The translations under genes and the position numbers were made by a program. Positions 52,817-63,516 of a DNA stretch of 64,000 nt are shown here, piece after piece. Below the pieces are notes generated by a model that ran no database searches, was not told the DNA's origin, and worked only from the letters and a program-made list of their open reading frames with translations. This DNA is from Thalassospira mesophila. Its GTDB lineage: Bacteria > Pseudomonadota > Alphaproteobacteria > Rhodospirillales > Thalassospiraceae. Every line of letters begins with the position of its first letter. Positions within the stretch are counted from its first letter, which is position 1. Location: contig NZ_JFKA01000004.1 of NCBI RefSeq assembly GCF_002115755.1, positions 186,001 to 250,000 of the forward strand. Direction: 5' to 3'.

Positions 52817-54526
52817 TCAGGTGCCAAGCGCCATTGGACGCCGTTTAAACGGACCAAACGGAATTTCTCGCGCAGCAAAGGTTTCGGCCGAAGCCCGGTC
52901 CCAGCGGCTGTGCCAGTCCGAAAGCTCCGGAATTTCGGGGCCAGATACCAGAAAACCTTCTGGCAAATAGGGATAAACCTCGTTCCCGTCGCGAAACTCG
53001 TTGTCTTTTTGCCGGAACATGAAGTGATAGGGCATAAAATCGCGCGGGTCGCGCAAGCCAGCCGCGCCGGTGATTTCGGCAAGGGCATGCAGGGTATTGT
53101 TGTGGAAACGTGCCACACGGTCGCTTTTGTCACCCACATCAATGGCACGCTGGCGCATCGGGTCTTGTGTGGCGATGCCAACCGGGCATTTATTGGTATG
53201 GCATGATTGCGCCTGAATACAGCCCAGCGCAAACATGAAACCACGCGCCGCATTGCACCAGTCTGCGCCCAGCGCAAAGGTTTGGGCAATATCAAACGCC
53301 GAAACGATTTTACCCGCCGCGCCAATTTTGATCTGATCACGAATACCCGCCCCGCGCAGGGCATTATGCACAAAGGTCAGTCCTTCATGCATGGGCATGC
53401 CAACGCGGTTCACAAACTCCACCGGGGCGGCGCCGGTGCCACCTTCCTTGCCGTCAACCACAATAAAATCGGGCACAATGCCGGTTTTCAGCATCGCTTT
53501 AATCATGCACATAAATTCACGGCGATGCCCAATGCACAGCTTGAAGCCAACCGGCTTGCCGCCCGAAAGATCGCGCAGCTTGCCAATAAATTCCATCAGG
53601 CCGACCGGCGTGGAAAAGGTGCTGTGGGCTGCAGGTGAAACGCAATCAATCCCCATCGGGATGCCCCGCGCCTCGGAAATTTCCTCGGTGATTTTGGCCG
53701 CAGGCAACAAACCGCCATGGCCGGGTTTTGCCCCCTGGCTTAGCTTCACCTCGATCATTTTAACCTGGGGGTCGACCGCGGTTTCGGCGAATTTCTCGGG
53801 CGAAAAACTGCCATCATCATTGCGGCAGCCAAAATACCCCGACGCGACCTGATAAATCAGATCGCCCCCACCCTGGCGGTGATAACGGCTGATGCTGCCT
53901 TCGCCGGTATCATGGGCAAAGCCGCCTTTTTTTGCCCCGCTATTTAACGCCAATATGGCATTGCCCGAAAGCGAGCCAAAGCTCATGGCGGAAATATTAT
54001 AAAGGCTGGCATCGTAGGGTTGTTTGCATTGTGGCCCGCCGACCTGAACGCGAAAATCAGTTCCGACAATTGCCGTTGGTGTGACTGAATGGGTCAGCCA
54101 GGCATAGCCCGAACTATACACATCCTCGATTGTACCAAAGGGGCGCTTGTCTTCAACGCCCTTGGCGCGCTGATACACCAGCCCCCGGTCCTGTCGGCTG
54201 AACGGCAATTTGTCGTGATCGCCTTCGATCATATATTGGCGAATTTCCGGGCGGAAACTTTCCAGAATAAACCGGATATGCCCGCTGACCGGATAATTGC
54301 GCAAAATGGCGTGTTTGTTCTGCCGAATGTCATACCAGCCCACCAGCATCAACCCGCCAAATATCACAGCAGGCAGCCACAGCCACGCGCCGAGAAAAGG
54401 CACACACACAACCGATACAATCGCAAGAAGCGTCACGCAGGCAAGAACCGCGTAACGTTGATACTGGATTAGAAATTTCAATGTGAGCCTGTCCTGTCGA
54501 ATGAAGCGGGAAAAAGGGTGGCGCAA
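52817..54526 (-). CDS. Membrane-anchored FMN glutamate synthase-like protein
   Basis: A 569-residue protein with two hydrophobic helices near the N-terminus (YAVLACVTLLAIVSVVCVPF and LGAWLWLPAVIFGGLMLVGW). The glutamate synthase FMN domain follows: MSFGSLSGNAILALNSGAK, GEGSISRYH, EVKLSQGAKPGHGG, VDGKEGGTGAAP. A C-terminal cysteine cluster CIQAQSCHTNKCPVGIATQDP is typical of the 3Fe-4S site. It lacks the amidotransferase domain of GltB, so its natural reaction is uncertain. The family is widespread in Proteobacteria. No gltD-like partner is near. Confidence 0.9.
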   Translation of the reverse strand: MRHPFSRFIRQDRLTLKFLIQYQRYAVLACVTLLAIVSVVCVPFLGAWLWLPAVIFGGLMLVGWYDIRQNKHAILRNYPVSGHIRFILESFRPEIRQYMIEGDHDKLPFSRQDRGLVYQRAKGVEDKRPFGTIEDVYSSGYAWLTHSVTPTAIVGTDFRVQVGGPQCKQPYDASLYNISAMSFGSLSGNAILALNSGAKKGGFAHDTGEGSISRYHRQGGGDLIYQVASGYFGCRNDDGSFSPEKFAETAVDPQVKMIEVKLSQGAKPGHGGLLPAAKITEEISEARGIPMGIDCVSPAAHSTFSTPVGLMEFIGKLRDLSGGKPVGFKLCIGHRREFMCMIKAMLKTGIVPDFIVVDGKEGGTGAAPVEFVNRVGMPMHEGLTFVHNALRGAGIRDQIKIGAAGKIVSAFDIAQTFALGADWCNAARGFMFALGCIQAQSCHTNKCPVGIATQDPMRQRAIDVGDKSDRVARFHNNTLHALAEITGAAGLRDPRDFMPYHFMFRQKDNEFRDGNEVYPYLPEGFLVSGPEIPELSDWHSRWDRASAETFAAREIPFGPFKRRPMALGT

Positions 54527-54782
54527 TCAGTTGCCGTACCAGACAAATGTAACCATTACATCCATCTCAGCAAGCCTTGACTGCCAAGACCAATTACAGT
54601 CTGCGCAAAGAAACTGACCAGAACCACAGGTGAGGTACAACAAAAAATCGAGCGCTTCCAATCTCCATTCACCGCCTGAAAAAAACCAGGGAATCAAAAA
54701 AAATAACCAGGCGAAAAAATACATTGACCTGGATTAAAAAAAACAACATCCTGGGTTTAATAAAGTCAACCGGAGAATGACA

Positions 54783-56306
54783 ATGGAACCGACAAGATCT
54801 CTCGGCGATGTAGCCAACAACATTGATTCACAAGTTCAAACCCTGACCGTATTGGTCGGGGAAAATTTAGGGTACACCACGCTAAAAACGTCGATGACAC
54901 TACGTCAGTTCATTGACATGTCGTGGGTAGCCAACAAAAGTAACAACTCATCCCATGAGGCATTCAAAGAAGAAGCGATTGCTCAAAGAAACTTGATCCC
55001 TGCCCATGTCAAAGGTTTAGCCCAATACACGTTAATGGGACTTGTTAAGTCGCAAATTAGAATAAGAAACAAACAGGGAAAGTCGGTTTCAGAAGAAATT
55101 AAAAAAATCGCCTCATCATTACCAAATGGCCCGTATGCCTCATTACAACCTGTCGTTTGCAACATCAGAAATTGCCAGTTCGGGGGCACTGACTTACAGG
55201 TACAACCGATAAAAGATCGACTAGATATTGATACTGGTGTTTACAAGGTCCCATTAGGACAACGTCAATTACTATATGTGGTTGACGGTCAGCATCGCCG
55301 CGCAGGGTTTGAACAAGTTCTCGATTTTTTAAAAGACGTCTGCAGAACATACAAATATCCAAAACGAGGTATATTTTCACCTTCTAGCTATAATGGAGAA
55401 ATAATCAGTGAATCAGAAAACGATTTTTGGCAGGATGTTCTTGATTTAGCCTTGACCCGATCGACACTGGCTATAGAAATCCATCTCGGATTGAACGCTG
55501 AGCAAGAACAGCAAATGTTTGTTGATCTAAACTCAAAATCAAAAACTGTCCAAGTATCGTTTGTAAATAGCTTCGACCATGCTGACCCGATCAACAAGTA
55601 CATTAACGACATACTAATTTCAGAAAAAATTTTGCCATTTCAACCTTCTGATGAAGATCAATCGGATTGGCACAAAGACAAAGGGCAGCTAAAAAGAAAA
55701 GATTTAAAACAAATAAATAGTTTGCTTTTACTTGGGAAAACGACATCAAACACGGCAACTCCGTCTATCATCGAAGAGAGATCTGAGTTTGGTAGAAAAT
55801 TTTGGAACGCTGTCTCGAGCATTAAACACTTTGGAAAAGATGGTGCCAAAGCTAAAACTATTTCACAACAGCCTGTCGTATTAAAGGCATTAGCGAAACT
55901 ATCTTTTGACCTCGGCTATGGAACACCTGCAATTAGAGATCAACAGTCTTTGAGCAAATTGTTTTCAGAAATTAAAGATGGCAAACTAATCTTTAGCCAC
56001 GAAAACGAAGTATGGCGATCATTGTTTTACAATGAAGAAGATAGAAATAAAAAATTTCCCGGCATCGAGGAATATATATACATCCCAAGTCAAACCAACC
56101 TTGATGCCGGGACTTGGGATGAAGACAACAAATGGGTGAGATACGGATCGAGACACAATGACATTTATCCTCGCTTAGGAGATATCATTCGTTTTCAATT
56201 AGATCTCCCCCCCCGTCCGACAGTAAAAAAGTCAATTGAAAACAACGAAAAAGAGAAATTAGCCAAAGAACTTATAAAGGACCTCCACTTCCCTTCTCTT
56301 GAGTAA
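54783..56306 (+). CDS. DndB-like DGQHR-domain protein, orphan
   Basis: A 507-residue protein with the DGQHR motif (VVDGQHRRAGF, about residues 166-176) and the companion segment EQQMFVDLNSKSKTVQ further on, as in DndB of the phosphorothioate DNA-modification systems and related DGQHR proteins. GGAG stands 7 nt before the ATG at 54783, preferred over an ATG two codons earlier. The coding sequence is clearly AT-rich and Lys/Ser/Asn-rich compared with its neighbours, a sign of transfer. No dndACDE, dptFGH or transposase genes are next to it. It may be a stand-alone defence or regulatory gene; function unknown. Confidence 0.75.
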   Translation: MEPTRSLGDVANNIDSQVQTLTVLVGENLGYTTLKTSMTLRQFIDMSWVANKSNNSSHEAFKEEAIAQRNLIPAHVKGLAQYTLMGLVKSQIRIRNKQGKSVSEEIKKIASSLPNGPYASLQPVVCNIRNCQFGGTDLQVQPIKDRLDIDTGVYKVPLGQRQLLYVVDGQHRRAGFEQVLDFLKDVCRTYKYPKRGIFSPSSYNGEIISESENDFWQDVLDLALTRSTLAIEIHLGLNAEQEQQMFVDLNSKSKTVQVSFVNSFDHADPINKYINDILISEKILPFQPSDEDQSDWHKDKGQLKRKDLKQINSLLLLGKTTSNTATPSIIEERSEFGRKFWNAVSSIKHFGKDGAKAKTISQQPVVLKALAKLSFDLGYGTPAIRDQQSLSKLFSEIKDGKLIFSHENEVWRSLFYNEEDRNKKFPGIEEYIYIPSQTNLDAGTWDEDNKWVRYGSRHNDIYPRLGDIIRFQLDLPPRPTVKKSIENNEKEKLAKELIKDLHFPSLE

Positions 56307-56366
56307 AATTCCGGATACATTCCTCCAAAAATTCAACGTATCTTCCGTTACTGGTAAAGTAAAAAA

Positions 56367-56396
56367 GCCGCCCGGTCTCCCGGGCGGCAAGTTTTT
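56367..56396. terminator. Bidirectional terminator between the DndB-like and oxoprolinase genes
   Basis: GCCGCCCGG and CCGGGCGGC form a 9-bp GC-rich stem with a 4-nt loop. A6 precedes it and GTTTTT follows at short distance, so it can stop transcription from both convergent genes. Confidence 0.88.
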
Positions 56397-56479
56397 AAGG
56401 GAGCATCACTTGATGCCGAACTGCTGAAGGGAGCAGCCCATTATTGGGTGTTGGCGGGCAAAGGTCTGAGATGGGGGTC

Positions 56480-59400
56480 TCAGGCTTTGCCGTAGCCGCC
56501 GCCACCCGGGGTCTCGATGATGAAAACATCACCGGGATTCATTTCGGTGCCATCGGTACCTTTAAGTTCGGTTACTGTGCCATCGGTGCGTTCAACCGCA
56601 TTGCGGCCCAGCTTGCCCGGCTTGCCGCCAGCAACGGCCTGAACCGGCACGCGACGATGGTTGGACAGGATGGATGCCGTCATTTTTTCAAGGAAACGAA
56701 CCCGGCGTACTGTGCCATCCCCGCCCTTGAATTCGCCATCCCCGCCAGAGCCGGTACGAATACCGAAACTTTCAAGCAGGACCGGAAAGCGCCATTCCAG
56801 CACTTCGGGGTCGGTCAGACGCGAGTTGGTCATGTGCGTATGCACACCTGACGTTCCGTTATAGCCCGGCCCCGCCCCGGTACCGCCGCAGATGGTTTCG
56901 TAATATTGGTGTTCATCATTGCCATAGGTGAAGTTGTTCATCGTGCCCTGCGCGCCCGACATGGTGCCAAGGGCGGCATAAAGCGCATCGGTGACATGCT
57001 GGCTGGTTTCAACATTGCCCGCCACAACCGCAGCAGGGTGAACCGGGTTCAACATCGAACCTTCCGGCACAATCAGATCCACCGGTTTCAGACAGCCGGC
57101 ATTCAGCGGAATGTCATCATCCACCAGTGTTCTAAACACATACAGCACAGCCGCCCGTGTCACCGCCGACGGTGCATTGAAATTGTTATCAAGCTGCGAC
57201 GATGTGCCGGTGAAATCAACCGTTGCTGAACGATCTTCCTTGTTGATGGTGACCTTGACGCGAACAACGGCACCGTTATCCATTTCATAGGCAAATTCGC
57301 CGTCATTCAAGCCAGCAAGCACCCGGCGAACGCTTTCTTCGGCGTTATCCTGCACATGCTTCATATAGGCATGAACAACATCAAGGCCGAAATGATCGAC
57401 CATTTTGCGCAGTTCCTGAACACCCTTTTCGTTGGCCGCAATCTGGGCCTGCAAATCGGCGATGTTCTGATACGGGTTACGCGCCGGGTAAGTCGCCCCT
57501 TCGAGCAAGGCAGTTAAACCGGCTTCGTCAAACTTGCCCTGATCAACCAGTTTGAAATTGTCGATCAGAACGCCTTCTTCCTCCAGCACGCGGGAATTGG
57601 GCGGCATGGAACCGGGCGTAATGCCACCAACATCGGCATGATGGCCGCGCGAGGCGACGTAAAACAGAATGCTTTTGCCGTCATCATCAAACACCGGGGT
57701 AATGGCGGTAATATCAGGCAAATGGGTGCCGCCATTATAGGGATCGTTAAGGATATAAACGTCGCCCGCCTTCATATTCCCGGCGTTTTTGGTCATCACT
57801 GCCTGAACGGATTCCCCCATGGAGCCCAAATGCACCGGCATATGCGGGGCATTGGCAATCAGCAAGCCTTGCTGGTCAAACAGCGCACAGGAAAAGTCCA
57901 GCCGTTCCTTGATATTGACCGAGTAAGATGTATTGGCGAGCGTGACCCCCATCTGTTCGGCAATGTTCATGAACAGGTTGTTGAAAACCTCCAGCATCAC
58001 CGGGTCGGCTTCGGTGCCAATGGCTTCGCTGCGTTTAAGCGGTACAACACGCGTTACCACCAAATGATCGCGGCCATTCACCTTTGCTTCCCAGCCCGGA
58101 TCAATCACGGTGGTGCCCACCGGTTCAACAATCACGCACGGGCCGCTTACAACGGCACCCGGTTTCATGTCTTCGCGCTTGTAAAACGGCGTGTCGTGGG
58201 CTTCACCGCCAAATACCACCCGGCGGGTTGCAAGGGCCGCGACTGCGCTATCGCCCATTTCAACGGCCTGGGCATCTGGCAGGCTTTCGGTTTCGCCAAT
58301 CGCCTCCACCGCCACGGCTTCGACCACCAGCGGTTTTTCAGCCATGACAAAGCCGTAACGCTGTTTGTGCTGGTCTTCAAACTGGGCGGTAATCGCCTCG
58401 GCACTGCCAAAATCAACAATCAACGGGTTATCGGTGCCGTCATAACGCAAATGCAGCTTTTTCAGCAGGCTGATTTTATCATCATTAATGCCCTGTTCGT
58501 GCAGTTCGGCGCGTGCCTCAACACCCAGCTTATCAAGCTGCTGATCAAGGTTTGCCAGCTCGTCACTTTCAAGGCGGGCTTCAACGGCCTGTTCACGCAT
58601 GGCGCGGATATCGGCCACGCCCATGCCATAGGCCGATAACACCCCGGCAAAGGGATGAACGAAAACCCGGGTCATGCCCAGCGTATCGGCCACCTGGCAG
58701 GCATGCTGCCCGCCGGCCCCGCCGAAACATTGCAAAATATAATCCGACACATCATAACCGCGCTGTACCGAAATTTGCTTGATCGCGTTGGCCATGTTTT
58801 CGACCGCGATGCGCAGAAAACCCTCGGCCACTTCTTCGCTGGTCATGTCATTGCCAGTGTCGGCCTTGATTTTGGCCGCCATTTCGGCAAAGCGGGTTTT
58901 AACTGCTTCCTCATCTAACGGTTCGTTGCCTTCGGGGCCAAAAACCGGCGGGAAAAAATCGGGCTGAACCTTGCCCAGCATCACGTTAATATCGGTCACC
59001 GCCAGCGGCCCGCCGCGACGATAAGCCGCAGGGCCGGGATTGGCACCGGCACTGTCAGGGCCAACGCGGAAACGTGCGCCATCAAAATGCAGGATCGAGC
59101 CACCACCCGCCGCAACGGTATGGATTTTCATCATCGGCGCGCGCATGCGCACCCCGGCAACCTGGGTTTCAAAATCGCGTTCATATTCGCCGTCATAATG
59201 CGAAACGTCGGTCGATGTGCCGCCCATGTCAAAACCGATGACCTGTTTATAGCCATCCATTTCGGCCGTACGCACCATGCCAACAACACCGCCCGCCGGA
59301 CCCGACAGAATGGCATCCTTGCCCTGGAATTTGGACGCATCGGTCAACCCGCCGTTAGACTGCATGAACATCAGTTTCACACCGCCAAGCTGACCGGCAA

Positions 59401-60118
59401 CCTGATCGACATAGCGCCGCAAAATCGGCGACAGATAGGCATCGACCACCGTGGTATCGCCGCGCGACACCAGCTTCATCAGCGGGCTGACCTCGTGGCT
59501 GACGGATACCTGGGTAAAGCCGATATCGCGCGCAATTTCAGCCGCCGCCATTTCGTGCGCGCTGTAACGATAGCCATGCATAAACACAATGGCGCAGGCA
59601 CGAATGCCGTCATCAAAGGCGGTTTGCAAGTCATAGCGCAACTGGTCGCGGTCCAGCGCTGTCAGTTCCTCGCCCTGCGCGTTAAAGCGTTCGGCGGCCT
59701 CGATCACCTGTTCATACAGGGATTCGGGCAGTTTAACGTTGCGGTCAAACAGGCGCGGACGGTTTTGATAAGCAATGCGCAAGGCATCGCGAAAACCCGC
59801 CGTGGTGACCAGAACGGTGCGGTCGCCTTTGCGTTCGAGCAAGGCATTGGTAGCCACCGTGGTGCCCATTTTAACCGCTTCGATCAGATGTGCCGGGATA
59901 TCATCGCCGGGGGCAACATTTAACAATTCGCGAATGCCCTGAATGGCGGCATCCTTGTAACGTTCCGGGTTTTCCGACAGCAATTTGTGGGTTAGCAGGG
60001 TTCCATCGGGCTTGCGGGCAACAATATCGGTAAAGGTGCCGCCACGGTCCACCCAGAACTGCCATTTTGCAGTATCGGCGTTGTTGGTTTGGGTCGTGTT
60101 TTTGTCATGCGAAGCCAT
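56480..60118 (-). CDS. 5-Oxoprolinase / hydantoinase, fused HyuA-HyuB type
   Basis: A 1212-residue ATP-dependent amidohydrolase that opens 5-oxoproline to glutamate. The N-terminal HyuA-like half has [19 protein letters not shown] and the ASKHA-type [19 protein letters not shown]; the C-terminal HyuB-like half starts at about residue 710 with [15 protein letters not shown] and includes [16 protein letters not shown] and [11 protein letters not shown]. Full length fits eukaryote-like OPLAH fusions. TRAP transporter genes dctM, dctQ and dctP precede it on the same strand, which supports 5-oxoproline as substrate. N-methylhydantoinase or acetone carboxylase-like activity is a less likely alternative. 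Confidence 0.93.
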   Translation of the reverse strand: MASHDKNTTQTNNADTAKWQFWVDRGGTFTDIVARKPDGTLLTHKLLSENPERYKDAAIQGIRELLNVAPGDDIPAHLIEAVKMGTTVATNALLERKGDRTVLVTTAGFRDALRIAYQNRPRLFDRNVKLPESLYEQVIEAAERFNAQGEELTALDRDQLRYDLQTAFDDGIRACAIVFMHGYRYSAHEMAAAEIARDIGFTQVSVSHEVSPLMKLVSRGDTTVVDAYLSPILRRYVDQVAGQLGGVKLMFMQSNGGLTDASKFQGKDAILSGPAGGVVGMVRTAEMDGYKQVIGFDMGGTSTDVSHYDGEYERDFETQVAGVRMRAPMMKIHTVAAGGGSILHFDGARFRVGPDSAGANPGPAAYRRGGPLAVTDINVMLGKVQPDFFPPVFGPEGNEPLDEEAVKTRFAEMAAKIKADTGNDMTSEEVAEGFLRIAVENMANAIKQISVQRGYDVSDYILQCFGGAGGQHACQVADTLGMTRVFVHPFAGVLSAYGMGVADIRAMREQAVEARLESDELANLDQQLDKLGVEARAELHEQGINDDKISLLKKLHLRYDGTDNPLIVDFGSAEAITAQFEDQHKQRYGFVMAEKPLVVEAVAVEAIGETESLPDAQAVEMGDSAVAALATRRVVFGGEAHDTPFYKREDMKPGAVVSGPCVIVEPVGTTVIDPGWEAKVNGRDHLVVTRVVPLKRSEAIGTEADPVMLEVFNNLFMNIAEQMGVTLANTSYSVNIKERLDFSCALFDQQGLLIANAPHMPVHLGSMGESVQAVMTKNAGNMKAGDVYILNDPYNGGTHLPDITAITPVFDDDGKSILFYVASRGHHADVGGITPGSMPPNSRVLEEEGVLIDNFKLVDQGKFDEAGLTALLEGATYPARNPYQNIADLQAQIAANEKGVQELRKMVDHFGLDVVHAYMKHVQDNAEESVRRVLAGLNDGEFAYEMDNGAVVRVKVTINKEDRSATVDFTGTSSQLDNNFNAPSAVTRAAVLYVFRTLVDDDIPLNAGCLKPVDLIVPEGSMLNPVHPAAVVAGNVETSQHVTDALYAALGTMSGAQGTMNNFTYGNDEHQYYETICGGTGAGPGYNGTSGVHTHMTNSRLTDPEVLEWRFPVLLESFGIRTGSGGDGEFKGGDGTVRRVRFLEKMTASILSNHRRVPVQAVAGGKPGKLGRNAVERTDGTVTELKGTDGTEMNPGDVFIIETPGGGGYGKA

Positions 60119-60205
60119 GATGCTTACTCCTTGAGCATCGGAAATTCAGAAATAGCGGGGCAGCGCAACCGGCCGTGCCGGTTGCACAGTGCCTAATTCA
60201 TTTGC

Positions 60206-61504
60206 CTAATTCATTTGTGCGGGCAGCCAGGTGGCAATGCCGGGGAAAATCGTGATCAGGGCCACAGCCCCCATCAGCAAAAAGAAGAACGGCAGGGCCG
60301 CAAGGGCGATGGAAAACAGGTTTTTTCCGGTAAGCCCTTGCAAAACAAACAGGTTAAAGCCAACCGGCGGGGTGATTTGCGACATTTCAACCACCAGCAC
60401 CACGTAAATGCCAAACCATAACAGGTCGATATGGGCCGCCTGCACCATCGGCAGGATCACCGATGTGGTTAAAACCACCACCGAAATGCCATCAAGAAAA
60501 CAGCCCATAACAATGAAGAACAAGGTCAGCATCGCCAGCAGGGCATAGGGCGACAGGTTCATATCCGAAATCAGCCCGGCCAGTTCGCGCGGAATGCCGG
60601 TAAAGCCCATGGCGACGGTTAAAATCGACGCCCCGGCCAGAATAAAGCAGATCATGCACGATGTGCGGGTAGCCCCCATCAGCCCATCAACAAAGCTGGC
60701 CCAGTTTAACGTGCGGCTAAAGGCCGACAGGATCAGGGATCCTACCACACCAAAGGCTGCGGCCTCGGTCGGGGTGGCAATGCCGCCGTAAATGGAGCCA
60801 ATAACAGCGGTAATCAGCAAGATCACCGGAATAAGCCGGCCCGATGCACGAACCTTGTCCATAAACGGCATACTCGGTGCGGCGGGGGGCATTTTATCCT
60901 TGTGGATGGTCGCCCAGATCATGACAAAGCCCATAAACAGAACAATCAGCATGATGCCCGGCAACACCCCGGCAATAAACAGCCGCGCAATCGACAGTTC
61001 GGCCGACACCCCATAGACAATCAGAATGATCGAAGGCGGAATAAGCAAACCCAGCGTGCCAGACCCGGCAAGGGTGCCCAAAATCAGTTTGTCGGCATAG
61101 CCCTGCTTGCGCAATTCGGGGATCGACATGCGGCCAATGGTGGCTGCCGTTGCCGCAGACGACCCCGACACAGCCGCAAAAATGCCGCAGCCCAGAATAT
61201 TCACATGCAACAGCCGACCGGGCAGTTTGTTCAGCCACGGGGCAAGGCCGGTAAACATGTCTTCGGACAGGCGGGACCGAAACAGAATTTCGCCCATCCA
61301 GATAAACAAAGGTAACGGGGCCAGCGACCAGGTGGCAATGCTGCTCCAGGCGGTGGTGGCCATAACCGGGCCGGTTTGCGCGCCCGAGAAAAACCCGAGA
61401 CCAATAATGCCAACGGCAAACAACGACAATGCCACCCACAGACCCGCACCCAGAAACAAAAACAGCAGCGCCATCAGGATCAGGCCGATTTCAAGTACTT
61501 CCAT
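60206..61504 (-). CDS. dctM: TRAP transporter large permease (DctM)
   Basis: A 432-residue inner-membrane protein with about twelve helices and DctM signatures: SGSSAATAATIGRMSIPELRK start region, GTLGLLIPPSIILIVYG, GGIATPTEAAAFGVVG and ITPPVGFNLFVLQG. It is the transport subunit, driven by a sodium gradient and fed by DctP. GGGGAG lies upstream of the ATG at 61504; a longer frame to 61885 reads through dctQ in another frame and is rejected. It is followed by the oxoprolinase gene 87 bp on. Confidence 0.94.
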   Translation of the reverse strand: MEVLEIGLILMALLFLFLGAGLWVALSLFAVGIIGLGFFSGAQTGPVMATTAWSSIATWSLAPLPLFIWMGEILFRSRLSEDMFTGLAPWLNKLPGRLLHVNILGCGIFAAVSGSSAATAATIGRMSIPELRKQGYADKLILGTLAGSGTLGLLIPPSIILIVYGVSAELSIARLFIAGVLPGIMLIVLFMGFVMIWATIHKDKMPPAAPSMPFMDKVRASGRLIPVILLITAVIGSIYGGIATPTEAAAFGVVGSLILSAFSRTLNWASFVDGLMGATRTSCMICFILAGASILTVAMGFTGIPRELAGLISDMNLSPYALLAMLTLFFIVMGCFLDGISVVVLTTSVILPMVQAAHIDLLWFGIYVVLVVEMSQITPPVGFNLFVLQGLTGKNLFSIALAALPFFFLLMGAVALITIFPGIATWLPAQMN

Positions 61505-61518
61505 GTGACCATACTCCC

Positions 61519-62031
61519 CTATTCGGTCATGTCGCTGGTTTCGCGATCGGCAAAAACGGTGGGCCGACCCCAAAGCGTGTCTATCAGGCCTTCGATCAGG
61601 GCAAGTGTCAGCATGGCCAAACCAAAGGTCATGGCCGATTGCGGTATCCATAACGGGAACGCCAGCACACCGGGAGAGGCATCGCCGTAGGAAAAACTTT
61701 CCTGCGATAAAACCCCCATCCACCAGGTAAAATAACCGGCCAGAAACACGGCAAAGACCAGGGTTAACAGTTCCATTACCCGGCGGGTCATTCCGGTAAG
61801 GTGGCTGACCACCAGCAACACCCGAATGTGCGAGCCCTGCCGCAACGACGGCCCCAGGGCAAGGAACGTGCCCGCTGCCAGGCAAAACCCGGCCAGATCG
61901 TTGGCATCGGGAATGACATGCCCCAACAGACGCCCGATGGACTGTGAAAGAATAAGCAGTGCGATCGTCACCAGAAACACAGCTGCCAAAATCGACGTTA
62001 TTCCAAAAAGAATATCCAGTGATTTACGCAC
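61519..62031 (-). CDS. dctQ: TRAP transporter small permease (DctQ)
   Basis: A 170-residue membrane protein with four hydrophobic segments, ending four-helix DctQ style (MTFGLAMLTLALIEGLIDTL). NDLAGFCLAAGTFLALGPSLRQGSHIRV is the typical middle (core LRQGSHIRV). AAGGGGA precedes a GTG at 62031, preferred; an ATG eight codons upstream is possible. It ends 14 bp before dctM, as usual in TRAP operons. Confidence 0.9.
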   Translation of the reverse strand: MRKSLDILFGITSILAAVFLVTIALLILSQSIGRLLGHVIPDANDLAGFCLAAGTFLALGPSLRQGSHIRVLLVVSHLTGMTRRVMELLTLVFAVFLAGYFTWWMGVLSQESFSYGDASPGVLAFPLWIPQSAMTFGLAMLTLALIEGLIDTLWGRPTVFADRETSDMTE

Positions 62032-62151
62032 AACAATCCCCTTTCCGCCCGGCAAACCCGGTGGTTGACATTAACAGACAGAATATCATTTTGACGGTTG
62101 GTTGTCCGGGGGTCGGATTGATACCGAACCCCGGCAACCCAAGGGAGGATG

Positions 62152-63126
62152 TTATTTCTTGTAGGCGTCGATAATGGCCTGGCCTTCGTCACCGGTTTCT
62201 TTCAACCAGTCAGCCACCATTTTGTCGCCTGCTTTTGCCAGGCCGTCTTTAAGTTCGGCGCTGGGGGCGGCAACATTCATGCCGTTTTCTTTAAGTTCGG
62301 CTTTTTTGGCATCGGCTTCGGCCATGCTCATTTTCCAGCCGCGCGTTTCGGCTTTGGCGGCCGCATCCATCACTGCTTTCTGCACATCAGCCGACAGGTG
62401 ATCAAACGATTTGGCGTTCACAATCACCATATTTTTGGGCAACCATGCCTGCACGTCATAAAAATTATCTACAAAGTCCCATGCCTTGGAATTCGCCCCG
62501 GTCGAAGGGGATGTCATCATGGCTTCAACAATGCCGGTGGCAAAGGCGGTCGGAATTTCCGGTACTTCAACCTGGGTTGCGACCATGCCGGTCAACTGGG
62601 CCAGTTGCGACGTGGTGGTGTTGTATGCCCGGAATTTAAGCCCTTTAAGGTCGGCAACCGAATTAACTTCCTTGGCGGTATAAAGGCCCTGTGACGGCCA
62701 CGGCACCGCATAAAGAACTTTCAGACCGTCTTTTTCCAGCTTGGCTTCGATGGCGCTGCGTGAAACGTCCCACAGTTTCTTCGCATCATCATAGCTGGTG
62801 GCGAGAAACGGTATCGCATCGACGGTGTAAATCGGGTCTTCATTGGCCAGAAGCGAAATCAGAACTTCGCCAATTGGCACCAGACCGCGCTGGACCGACC
62901 GTTTGATTTCCGCATGTTTAAACAGCGAGCCGCCCGAATGAACGGTCAGGGACAATTCGCCATTGGTTGCGGTTTCCACATCCTTGGCAAATTCCATGAT
63001 ATTCTGGGTATGGAATGTCGCATCAGGATAGGGCGTTGCCATATCCCATTTCTCAGCCGCCATTGCTGCCCCTGCCGAAAAAGTCATTGCCGCCAGAGCA
63101 ACTGCCGAAAGCGCTTTTTTCATCAT
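62152..63126 (-). CDS. dctP: TRAP transporter substrate-binding protein (DctP)
   Basis: A 324-residue periplasmic binding protein. The signal peptide (AVALAAMTFSAGAAMAA) precedes EKWDMATPYPDATFHTQNIM, and the conserved GLKFRAYNTTTSQLAQLTG contains the Arg that binds the substrate carboxylate. It lies upstream of dctQ, dctM and the oxoprolinase gene. Homologues encoded beside 5-oxoprolinase in Bordetella bind pyroglutamate (DctP6/DctP7), so the same substrate is inferred. GGGAG precedes the start; the first two codons are both ATG. Confidence 0.92.
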   Translation of the reverse strand: MMKKALSAVALAAMTFSAGAAMAAEKWDMATPYPDATFHTQNIMEFAKDVETATNGELSLTVHSGGSLFKHAEIKRSVQRGLVPIGEVLISLLANEDPIYTVDAIPFLATSYDDAKKLWDVSRSAIEAKLEKDGLKVLYAVPWPSQGLYTAKEVNSVADLKGLKFRAYNTTTSQLAQLTGMVATQVEVPEIPTAFATGIVEAMMTSPSTGANSKAWDFVDNFYDVQAWLPKNMVIVNAKSFDHLSADVQKAVMDAAAKAETRGWKMSMAEADAKKAELKENGMNVAAPSAELKDGLAKAGDKMVADWLKETGDEGQAIIDAYKK

Positions 63127-63516
63127 TTTTAGTCTCCCGTTTTTGGTTTTTAGATCAGCCTTCCAACAAAACGGTCACATTTTATCGTTATTTTGTCAAC
63201 GTCATTTCAGGGCTGCCATGCAAAAAGCTGGATGCCCATTTTTTAGTCACCAAAAACCAGAATTAACGCCTTGAAACAAAATATTTATTCCCCAAAACTG
63301 ATACATAAAAGGCAATGGTACCAAAACAAAAACGGCAACCCCCTTCACAGGAAGCTGCCGTTGATTTGGCTGATTTATAAAAACAACAGACTCGAAACGT
63401 TTTAAAAAAACCGCTGTAAAACCCACGGTAAAACCAACTGCAAAACAGGCCTGTTCCCCACCGCCCGCCCGGTTATTTCCCGGCCAGCCCAAGGCGATAG
63501 CACCGGGGAAACCGGT
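63127..63516. other. Intergenic region upstream of the TRAP operon
   Basis: About 390 bp between dctP and the MarR-like gene. It holds the MarR-gene terminator at 63331-63362 and presumably the dctP promoter (a TTGACA stands on the minus strand near 63198, without a clear -10). No gene or repeat seen. Confidence 0.5.
63331..63362 (-). terminator. Terminator after the MarR-like gene
   Basis: AACGGCA and TGCCGTT, extended inward by CTTCC/GG pairs, form a stem that on the minus strand is followed by TTTTGTTTT. Confidence 0.75.

Noticed and set aside
54527..54724. 65-codon Trp/Phe-rich frame before the glutamate synthase-like gene
   Set aside because: No convincing ribosome site; more likely leader or promoter DNA in an AT-rich gap. 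A real small membrane protein cannot be fully excluded.
61505..61885. N-terminal extension of dctM by 127 codons
   Set aside because: It reads across dctQ in another frame; the internal ATG with GGGGAG upstream starts a normal DctM.
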